Shown here piece by piece: positions 9,337 to 16,138 of a stretch of DNA of 64,000 nt (position 1 is the stretch's first letter; the number at the start of each line of letters is the position of its first letter). Position numbers and translations under genes: made by a program. A model generated the notes under the pieces. The model was not told the DNA's origin, made no database searches, and saw only the letters and a list, made by a program, of their open reading frames with translations. Source of the stretch: Bacteriovoracaceae bacterium (GTDB taxonomy: Bacteria > Bdellovibrionota > Bacteriovoracia > Bacteriovoracales > Bacteriovoracaceae); NCBI GenBank assembly GCA_947450475.1, contig CANFVK010000001.1:682001-746000 (forward strand), in the 5' to 3' direction.

Positions 9337-9971
9337 ATCAATACTCCAGGATCAAAAAAAGATGAACTCGATATTACTTCAGCGCTGTAGCTGCTTTTCT
9401 TTAAAAAAAAATTAATTTCATCAAAAGAATATGTCTTTGCAATATATTCATTTTTTGATGAATGCCTATCAATGATTTTTCGATAATAATAATAGGGATT
9501 AAGTTTTGAGACTATTCTTTTTTCGGTGAAAGAAAAAAGTATAGTAGGTGAATCTATAGATGAAAAAATTTTTTCAATCTCAGACAAGTTTAACCAGTCA
9601 GTTAGTCCTAGAAATATCGTCAATTCGCATTGTTCAAAGGTATAATTTGTGACATCTGCAACTTTAAAATTAAAATTAGGATAATTCATTTTTTCTTTCG
9701 CGTGATCTATTGCATTTTGAGCGATATCAATTCCTATATACGAATTAATAAATGGATATATTCCTTCTGCTAGTACACCACTTCCACATCCTAGTTCCAG
9801 GACTGAACATTTTTTTTGAGATCTTTCTTTTATAGTTTTGATACTTAAATAGAGTCTTTTTCGAATTGTCCATGAAAGCGGGTATATAATAAGCCACTTT
9901 GAATATCTGAGCATTTCCCATTTTAAAATTTTCTTTTCCCAAAAAATGCGAGCAAAGTTAAAGTTGGTCAT
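9321..9971 (-). CDS. Class I SAM-dependent methyltransferase
   Basis: 216 residues with motif I VLELGCGSGVLAEGIYPF, YIGIDIAQNAIDHAKEKM for the adenosine-binding strand, and FKVADVTNY and LGLTDWLNL for motifs II and III. It differs from the neighbouring methyltransferase outside these motifs, so the two are not a recent duplication. The start codon overlaps the stop of the deacetylase gene (ATGA-type four-base overlap), indicating coupled translation in one operon with the deacetylase upstream and the second methyltransferase downstream. The substrate is unknown. Confidence 0.8.
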   Translation of the reverse strand: MTNFNFARIFWEKKILKWEMLRYSKWLIIYPLSWTIRKRLYLSIKTIKERSQKKCSVLELGCGSGVLAEGIYPFINSYIGIDIAQNAIDHAKEKMNYPNFNFKVADVTNYTFEQCELTIFLGLTDWLNLSEIEKIFSSIDSPTILFSFTEKRIVSKLNPYYYYRKIIDRHSSKNEYIAKTYSFDEINFFLKKSSYSAEVISSSSFFDPGVLIWAKK

Positions 9972-10705
9972 TTATAAAAATCCATTAGAGCATTGAATTC
10001 TTCGACGCGCTCACTTCGGAGTTTGTCAGAAATATTTTTTTCTAAGAAATCGTTAATTTCTGCAGGATGAATTATGATTTTTGAAAATTTTTCTATTTTT
10101 GCTCTCATTTTATTTTTATTGACTATATTTTTAGGCAGTAAGTAACCACAATCAATATATGATATTTGTTCAGTCGATAAGGTTAAATAATTTTTGAAAT
10201 AATAGCTTTGCAAATATGTTAGTATGTGTTCCTTGTCATTTAATAATCTGATTTCATGTATTGATGAATTGTTAATTTCTTTTTCGATTGATTTATAAAT
10301 CTTAGGAATTAAATGGATGTGATGATGTCCGTCTAATCCTGTAATTGGAATGTCGTAACTTTCTAGTTTTTTTAATTGAGATCTAAATTCAGATTGAACT
10401 TGGTTTTCATCGATGAATCCAGAAAGAGCTTTAAGTATAAAAAACTTAGAAAAATTTTTTGAATTTTCTTTCTTTTGATCATAAGTTAAATTGAAATGAA
10501 GGTAAAACTTAATAGAGGAATTTTTTAATTCTAATAGTTCGCTTAAGTAGTTTTCTAAATACTGACTATTGGCCATTATAGAAACAGAATAAAGTAAATT
10601 TAGTTTGGCTAGTTTAAGTATTCCTGCATTAACTCCAGGGGATAAGCCCCAATCGTCAGCACAAAATTTATATTTTTCTTTTATCACAAAGTTCTCAGCA
10701 ATCAT
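9968..10705 (-). CDS. YdjC/ChbG/HpnK-family carbohydrate deacetylase
   Basis: 245 residues. Family signatures are present: CADDWGLSPGVNAGI near the N-terminus (metal-binding Asp pair), the second metal site GLDGHHHIHLIP, and the terminal IIHPAEI loop. ChbG removes an N-acetyl group from chito-oligosaccharides and HpnK is the hopanoid-cluster relative; both act on N-acetylated sugars. Here the gene sits with a GT28-like transferase, two methyltransferases and a B12 radical SAM enzyme, a combination reminiscent of glycolipid tailoring. No squalene-hopene cyclase is in the window, so hopanoid involvement is not supported. The gene is four-base-overlapped with the next methyltransferase gene. Confidence 0.82.
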   Translation of the reverse strand: MIAENFVIKEKYKFCADDWGLSPGVNAGILKLAKLNLLYSVSIMANSQYLENYLSELLELKNSSIKFYLHFNLTYDQKKENSKNFSKFFILKALSGFIDENQVQSEFRSQLKKLESYDIPITGLDGHHHIHLIPKIYKSIEKEINNSSIHEIRLLNDKEHILTYLQSYYFKNYLTLSTEQISYIDCGYLLPKNIVNKNKMRAKIEKFSKIIIHPAEINDFLEKNISDKLRSERVEEFNALMDFYK

Positions 10706-10735
10706 TTTTTTAATATAAACTTTTTAATTGAAATG

Positions 10736-11566
10736 TTAACCGGTTTTTTTCATTGTATTTATTAATTCAGAATAGTGAAATGAATAAATCGAAGAAGATA
10801 ATTTTTTAAGATCATAATTAATGCCGATTAAAGAAAGTTCTGGGTGCTTGGTAAGTCCGGTAATTATCTTGACACTTTTGGCCAGATAAGAAATATTTTT
10901 GAGGTTAATGTCATATGAATATAGGCAGTGAGGAGATCCAGAGTAGACGAAAAAGATTATGTTTTCTCCAGAATCGAGGCACGAATGTTTGATTTCATCA
11001 GGTAGACAGGATTCGCGAACGCAAGTACCTTCATATGAACAAAAAATAATATCTTTTCCTTCTATTAAGTAAACTCCATCTACCGTTGGCATGATCAAAT
11101 CAGAGTGTATTGGTCCATCGTTGTGAAAAAGATAGTTGCATATATTTTTTTCAAGATCATAACTATATAAGTTATGCTCACTAACAATTAATAGTTTTTT
11201 CCCATCTAGGGAATATTTTATTCCAGAAATTCTCATGTTTATATCTAGGTGACCAGAAAGTTTGATATCGTAAGAAATATCATAAAAAGATATTTTATTA
11301 TCTTTTCTCACTAGCGCTACTCTATCGATTTTTTCATTGTAGGCGGCACTTACCATGTCGTTGCCTTTCATTAAAATGGACCTTACGCTTTTATTGTTCC
11401 ACATATCCCAAATTGAAAGGGTATCAAATTGGTTTCTTTCAATTGACAAGAAATGATTCCCTTTTTTATTCCAGCCAAGAAGAAGAGATGAGTAATGATT
11501 TTCGTTATTCTCTTTAAGAGAATTGCGAGTTATGCGAAATTTAAACAATGACAAAAGATTTGACAT
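10736..11566 (-). CDS. WD40/propeller-like protein of unknown function
   Basis: 276 residues with repeated beta-strand units of about 40 residues ending in short SYDL/FYDI/SIWDM motifs, for example LSIWDMWNNKSV, ISFYDISYDIK and LYSYDLEKNI. The spacing suggests a five- to seven-bladed propeller of the WD40 type. There is no signal peptide, so it should be cytoplasmic. It is the first gene of the minus-strand run that continues with the deacetylase and methyltransferases, 30 bases upstream of the deacetylase gene. Propellers of this sort are usually scaffolds. No specific partner can be named. Confidence 0.55.
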   Translation of the reverse strand: MSNLLSLFKFRITRNSLKENNENHYSSLLLGWNKKGNHFLSIERNQFDTLSIWDMWNNKSVRSILMKGNDMVSAAYNEKIDRVALVRKDNKISFYDISYDIKLSGHLDINMRISGIKYSLDGKKLLIVSEHNLYSYDLEKNICNYLFHNDGPIHSDLIMPTVDGVYLIEGKDIIFCSYEGTCVRESCLPDEIKHSCLDSGENIIFFVYSGSPHCLYSYDINLKNISYLAKSVKIITGLTKHPELSLIGINYDLKKLSSSIYSFHYSELINTMKKTG

Positions 11567-11712
11567 ATAGACATTATCGGATAAATAAAATTGAACATTA
11601 ATTTCTGGCTACTTGTCACAGTGCCGACCGTAATTGTCGGGTATTTCGGTGAATTAATTTATAAAAATTTTAGAATCTTTTCACAAATTAGACCGATAAC
11701 TAATTTAACTCT

Positions 11713-13056
11713 ATGGAAATACTTATCGTTGATGATGAAATTCAAGTTCGAGAAATGTTATCTTTTTACCTTCAAGATAACTATGAACCTATTACTAAAA
11801 TATTTACTGCAAAATCTCGTCTCGAGGCTAGTGATATTCTCTCAAATCATTTGATTGATTTTTGCTTTTGTGGCCATTCACTTTCTGATGGTATTGGTAG
11901 CGACGTTTTAAGCTTTATAAAAAAACGTAATTTAGAGACTAGATTCCTATTAATGAGTGAGCAATCATTAGAAGATATTTCAACATTTTACAATTCAAGT
12001 GATTTATTTTTCTTTTTTTCTAAAAAAGATTTACTTTCAAGTTTTGATCAATTCTTAAGTAAGTGTGCAGAAGATAGTGTCATTTTGAAAAAGAAAATCT
12101 TTTCAACAATGTATTCTCCCGTTACGCTTGAATTCTTACAAGTTCTAAATCATCTACCTTCCGATGTGTTTATTAAATTATCATCAACTAAATTCGTAAA
12201 ATGTTTTAGTTCAGGAGATTTGTTTACAGAATCGGATAAAATAAAATATAGAGGTAAAAATCTTGATATTCTCTTTTTAAAATGTGACGAAGGCAATAAG
12301 GTTCTAATAAATAAAGCCATATCCAATGCGATTAACAAAGTTTTTAATGCTCAGACGACTCCTCTTCAAGAACGCATAACAATGGTTCATTCTCAAGTAT
12401 CAAATATGGTTAAATTAAATGGGATGACTCCAGAAATGGCCGAGGTAACAAAGTATACTGTATCTAAAAGTGTAGATATGATTTCTAAAATTGATATATT
12501 GAATAATTTTTGGAAAAAATTAAATTTATTAGGCGATTACCCTTCAAAGTTATATACACTTCAAACGATGCTCATTAGTATGATTCTCAAAGAGCTTGAA
12601 TGGAACTCAGAGGCTACTTTTTTCAAATTAGCACTTGCTTCATTTCTTCAAGATGTCACGCTTATAAACTTAAAATTGATTAAAATTAAGGATTACAATG
12701 AATTTCTAGCAAGCAAGGAATCACTTTCAAATGAAGAGATCAAAAGTTTTTTAGACCATCCTATGAAGGTTAAGGATATTGTTGATAAACTTAAAGAGGT
12801 TCCACCCGACATAGATAAAATTGTTCTTGAACAGCATGAGTTGCCTAACGGTGATGGGTTTCCTCGTAAGCTTAATGCTCTTCAATTGGGTCAAATGAGC
12901 TGCATTTTCATATTAACTGGCATTACTGCTAGAGCTATTTTAGAAGATGAAACTCATTTCGATAACAATGTTTTTTTAGATTTTATGGATAAATCAGGAT
13001 ATTCTAAAGGAAATTTTAGAGATTCTTTTAAAATATTAAAAAAAATTCTGGCATAA
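11713..13056 (+). CDS. Receiver plus HD-GYP protein with degenerate active sites
   Basis: 447 residues. Residues 1-120 are a CheY-like receiver (ILIVDDE, D7/D8, and a Lys near 104), but the phosphoacceptor position in the segment CGHSLSDG is Gly54 instead of Asp. Residues 290-430 follow the HD-GYP fold: the HD dyad site reads FLQD (Gln313-Asp314), and the GYP region reads EQHELPNGDGFP at about 373-384, keeping one His. The late Asp of HD-GYP domains is replaced by Thr in FILTG. The protein therefore probably cannot be phosphorylated normally and may not hydrolyse cyclic di-GMP; it may bind the nucleotide or act as a scaffold. It is transcribed alone, divergent from the propeller gene. Confidence 0.72.
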   Translation: MEILIVDDEIQVREMLSFYLQDNYEPITKIFTAKSRLEASDILSNHLIDFCFCGHSLSDGIGSDVLSFIKKRNLETRFLLMSEQSLEDISTFYNSSDLFFFFSKKDLLSSFDQFLSKCAEDSVILKKKIFSTMYSPVTLEFLQVLNHLPSDVFIKLSSTKFVKCFSSGDLFTESDKIKYRGKNLDILFLKCDEGNKVLINKAISNAINKVFNAQTTPLQERITMVHSQVSNMVKLNGMTPEMAEVTKYTVSKSVDMISKIDILNNFWKKLNLLGDYPSKLYTLQTMLISMILKELEWNSEATFFKLALASFLQDVTLINLKLIKIKDYNEFLASKESLSNEEIKSFLDHPMKVKDIVDKLKEVPPDIDKIVLEQHELPNGDGFPRKLNALQLGQMSCIFILTGITARAILEDETHFDNNVFLDFMDKSGYSKGNFRDSFKILKKILA

Positions 13057-13060
13057 AAAA

Positions 13061-14110
13061 TCAAATTTTTGTATTTTCTGAAAAGAAATTTAATGGTTGT
13101 CTGACATCTACGAGACCTCCACCTTTAGGTTTAGGGAAGTCAATCATTTTAAGAATGTTGGACATACATCCAACCCCTCGTTCTGAAAACTTAGTTTGGG
13201 AAGATTTTATTATAACTCTAGAGACTTTTCCATCACCCTCAATTCTAAAATTTAAATCTACAATACCCTTAATTTTTTCAGAGTTTTCTTGTAATTCTTG
13301 TTGATAGCAAAATTTAAATTGTCCAAGATATTCGCCAAGAATTTTCCTTAAAACTTCGGGATCAATAGAGCCAAGGATAACAGTGTCGGGCTGAACAAAG
13401 GCCGTATCAATTCCTTTTTTATTTGCAATACCTTTTGTTGAAGTTGATTTATCGTAATTCCCAACCATGTCTTTGCCTAACATATGACCTGAGCCATCAC
13501 CCATGCCAGCTGGTGCTCTATAATCTCCAGAAAGGTTGCTGCCTTTGTTGGCCAAGCCGACGCCAGCAACAAGTTCTCTACTACCATCATTTTTTGTTGC
13601 TGAGGAAATAGTCATTGTTGAACTGTTACCAACAAGCGCATTAAGTCCTTTTCCTTTAAACTGATAACTCTTAGCTGACGAATCTCCAATTGTATTGGTT
13701 TGAGAGCTAGGAGATGATGCTGGTCCATTTTTAGGAGATCCTGCTTTAGATTTTTGTATTTGTTGAACTTTGTTTTGATCAGGATTGCCGCTATTGATTT
13801 TAGCAGAACTGCTGACTGTCTTTGCTCCTGCCTGAACCGTCGTGATGATTTTAGCAAGAGCTTCTTTTGCCAAAAATTCTTTTTTCTTCATTCTAGATGA
13901 TTCTGAAGGCTTAATAAAATTCATTTTTATTGAACTAATTTTTTCCTTAACTTGAACTTTGATTACATCATTAGGAAATTTTATAAAAAACAAGGTAAGA
14001 TGAAATACCAAAGAGCTAACAATAGCTTTTTTTATAAAACTAGAGTTGGATTCGTCTTTGTTAAAGTTGCGTCTTGGTAGGTTTATTTTTGAGATTGAAG
14101 TACTGGTCAT
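13061..14110 (-). CDS. TonB-like energy transducer with AgmX/PglI C-terminal domain
   Basis: 349 residues. One transmembrane helix near residues 28-47, then a long Ser/Gly/Asn/Lys-rich periplasm-spanning stretch (about 85-240), then a folded C-terminal domain of about 100 residues beginning ILGSIDPEVLRKIL, with a CYQQEL segment, GIVDLNFRIEGDGKV and a second Cys in GCMSNIL. This is the pattern of the AgmX/PglI (GltG/GltJ-type) C-terminal domain found next to TolQR-like motors in myxobacteria and Bdellovibrio. It probably couples the ExbB/ExbD proton channel encoded just upstream to an outer-membrane target. The gene begins 20 bases after exbD on the minus strand and is the last in the operon. 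Confidence 0.82.
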   Translation of the reverse strand: MTSTSISKINLPRRNFNKDESNSSFIKKAIVSSLVFHLTLFFIKFPNDVIKVQVKEKISSIKMNFIKPSESSRMKKKEFLAKEALAKIITTVQAGAKTVSSSAKINSGNPDQNKVQQIQKSKAGSPKNGPASSPSSQTNTIGDSSAKSYQFKGKGLNALVGNSSTMTISSATKNDGSRELVAGVGLANKGSNLSGDYRAPAGMGDGSGHMLGKDMVGNYDKSTSTKGIANKKGIDTAFVQPDTVILGSIDPEVLRKILGEYLGQFKFCYQQELQENSEKIKGIVDLNFRIEGDGKVSRVIIKSSQTKFSERGVGCMSNILKMIDFPKPKGGGLVDVRQPLNFFSENTKI

Positions 14111-14130
14111 AAAACACTCGTTGTAAAAAG

Positions 14131-14568
14131 TTATTGTTTTATTTTTCCTTCATCAGCTGCTATCGAAAAGTTTTTTGCACCTGCAAGTTTCGCCAAATCC
14201 ATGATTTCAACGGCTTTTCCTAAATTTGCCGAAGTATCTCCTTCAAGGATTACTGAATCTGTTTTAAGTTCAATTAAATTACTTGCAATGCTTCTTTTGA
14301 TATCTTCATATTTAACTTTTTTCCCTTGTACGGCAACTTGACCTTCTTTTGAAAGTGATATTACCAGAATTTCAGATTCCTTCTTTTCATTGGTAAGAGT
14401 TGTTTTTGGTAATTCAATATCCATTCCTGATTCAAGAGCTGCAGTTGAAGAAACCATAAAAATAATTAGTAAGACAAGCATTATGTCAATCAATGGAGTC
14501 ATATTTATTTCAGCAACTATGTCTTCATCACTATCTTGTTCGTTATTTCCTAATTTTCCTAATGACAT
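14131..14568 (-). CDS. ExbD/TolR-family proton channel subunit
   Basis: 145 residues, the normal ExbD length. The segment INMTPLIDIMLVLLIIFMV is the diagnostic transmembrane helix with the essential proton-conducting Asp, followed by a periplasmic domain with VILEGDTSANLGKAVEIMD. The start has a GAGGAT ribosome site. It is 24 bases downstream of the ExbB gene. With ExbB it forms an inner-membrane motor driven by proton motive force. The acidic N-terminal stretch NNEQDSDEDIVAEI is longer than in E. coli ExbD. In myxobacterial Glt machines the analogous subunits are AglQ/AglS. Confidence 0.9.
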   Translation of the reverse strand: MSLGKLGNNEQDSDEDIVAEINMTPLIDIMLVLLIIFMVSSTAALESGMDIELPKTTLTNEKKESEILVISLSKEGQVAVQGKKVKYEDIKRSIASNLIELKTDSVILEGDTSANLGKAVEIMDLAKLAGAKNFSIAADEGKIKQ

Positions 14569-14592
14569 ATATATATCCTCATTTAAAAGAAA

Positions 14593-15204
14593 TTATCTTT
14601 TTAGTGTATGAAATTGATCTGCCATATCTCCCAGGCCATTTTTAAATTCTCTAGCAACTTCGGCAATTCTGGTTTGCAAGTAGTTATAAAGAATTACTGC
14701 AAAAACTGCGACAATGATTCCCCCTGCTGTTGCAATAAGTGATTCTGAAATTGTACCAGCAACAACAGCGAAGCCGGCCTTTCCAGCAGATCCAATGGCG
14801 CGAAAAGAACCCATAATACCCCAAACTGTACCGAAGAGTCCGACAAACGGTGCGGAAGAACCGATTGTACCTAAGATCCACAAATTCTTTTTTAAATCAG
14901 CATTAGTTTCACTTAATCTTCTTTGGAGACGTTGCTCATATTCATCTTTGCCGATAGCTTCTTCAAAAATTGCATAATGAGCTTTAGCTATAACGTCTGG
15001 ACAATTTTTATAAAGTAATTCCATTTCATTTAATTTTTGTGTAACTATAATCCGTGAAGCTTCTTCTAGATATTTTTTTGAATCATTTTTAAATTTAACA
15101 AGATATAAAATTTTATGGATTGCAACAATCCAAATTGCAACGGAGAAAATTAAAAGGGGGTACATAATAAATCCACCTTGCTTAAATACGTCAACAAAAT
15201 TCAT
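14593..15204 (-). CDS. ExbB/TolQ/MotA-family proton channel subunit
   Basis: 203 residues with three transmembrane helices: one near residues 12-32, and two flanking the conserved cytoplasmic loop. The family signature is visible in GSSAPFVGLFGTVWGIMGSF and GTISESLIATAGGIIVAV. Ribosome site AAGGAG lies seven bases before the ATG. It forms the pentameric stator around ExbD. Being placed between TPR lipoprotein genes and an AgmX-like transducer gene, it more likely powers a trans-envelope machine (AglR-like role) than nutrient uptake. Confidence 0.92.
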   Translation of the reverse strand: MNFVDVFKQGGFIMYPLLIFSVAIWIVAIHKILYLVKFKNDSKKYLEEASRIIVTQKLNEMELLYKNCPDVIAKAHYAIFEEAIGKDEYEQRLQRRLSETNADLKKNLWILGTIGSSAPFVGLFGTVWGIMGSFRAIGSAGKAGFAVVAGTISESLIATAGGIIVAVFAVILYNYLQTRIAEVAREFKNGLGDMADQFHTLKR

Positions 15205-15262
15205 AGTTACTCCTTACAAGAAAAATATCTTGTTCACTAAGTTTAATTGAAAGTTTAGTTCT

Positions 15263-16138
15263 TTAGTTTTTCTGAGTCCTAGACTGCTCTTTAATTTTTA
15301 AATTAATTTCATCTAAAATTAATTTGTTTCTATCATCGAAGTCTGAAGCATAAGATCGCTTTTCTAATATCTCTTTAGCCGCAGGGTATTCTTTGTTCAA
15401 CATAAGGTTATATGCATAAAGTCCTACAATATCAGGACGATTCAGGTAATCGTTTTTTATTTTCTTTACCATCGAGTAAGAGTTCTTTAAGTCGTTGTTT
15501 CTTAAATATACCAAAGATAGGGAATAAAGAACGTCAACGTCAGAAAGATTGATTGAACTTAAAGATTTTAACAGTTCAAGCGCCTTATCGTTTTCGCCAA
15601 ATTCAATGTAAAGTTGTGCGATGTTAAATTTGGGAGTTATCAATGATGGAGCAAGTGAAGATGCTTTTTTAAAACAATCGTAGGATTCATTATAACGATG
15701 AAAATTTAAGTGTATTAATCCTATGTTGTTTTCAATCATTGCTTCAGCAAAATATTTCGTTTGATCTTTGATTTTTTCTAATGATTCTTTTCCAATGCCA
15801 AAGAAAAAAAGAGCCTTATTAAATTCTTTTTTTAATGAATAGCATGTGCCTAGTGCATTCCAATAAAAAGGATTTGATTTAAAGTTTTGCATTTCGTATT
15901 CTAGAGCACTCATGCCTTTTATGAATTTATGCTGATGACAGGCCAAAAGTGATTTTGAAATGATATCGTTGCTTTTTGAATCTAAATAGTCAATGCGTTG
16001 AGTGCTGTATCTCATAAACGATTCTTCACTAAGAAGATCGTGGTCATTAGATTCAATTTTATGACTAAAGTTTTGTGAAGAACAAGCTCCAAGGTAAAGA
16101 GAAAAAAAGATAATTAATGATCGAGTAGCCAAATTCAT
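15263..16138 (-). CDS. TPR-repeat outer-membrane lipoprotein (GltE/AglT-like position)
   Basis: 291 residues. A lipoprotein signal ends LGAC at residues 16-19, followed by SS, which fits outer-membrane sorting. The rest consists of TPR-like helix pairs with units such as NPFYWNALGTCYSLKKEFNKAL, ENNIGLIHLNFHRYNES and LYIEFGENDKALELLK. The start overlaps the stop of the giant TPR gene by four bases (ATGA). Size, lipid anchor and place before exbB match GltE/AglT and NfsE in myxobacteria, but homology at sequence level was not tested. Probably a scaffold in the periplasm. Confidence 0.72.
   Translation of the reverse strand: MNLATRSLIIFFSLYLGACSSQNFSHKIESNDHDLLSEESFMRYSTQRIDYLDSKSNDIISKSLLACHQHKFIKGMSALEYEMQNFKSNPFYWNALGTCYSLKKEFNKALFFFGIGKESLEKIKDQTKYFAEAMIENNIGLIHLNFHRYNESYDCFKKASSLAPSLITPKFNIAQLYIEFGENDKALELLKSLSSINLSDVDVLYSLSLVYLRNNDLKNSYSMVKKIKNDYLNRPDIVGLYAYNLMLNKEYPAAKEILEKRSYASDFDDRNKLILDEINLKIKEQSRTQKN

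Noticed and set aside
9968..10705. Hopanoid pathway gene hpnK
   Set aside because: The deacetylase fits the YdjC/HpnK family, but no squalene-hopene cyclase, HpnC/D/E or HpnH is in the window, so a hopanoid name is unsupported.
11591..11854. 87-residue hydrophobic frame upstream of the receiver/HD-GYP gene
   Set aside because: It overlaps the well-supported VDDE receiver start in another frame and has no ribosome site or recognisable pattern.
14714..14977. 87-residue frame antisense to the ExbB gene
   Set aside because: Shadow of the ExbB transmembrane region; no supporting features.
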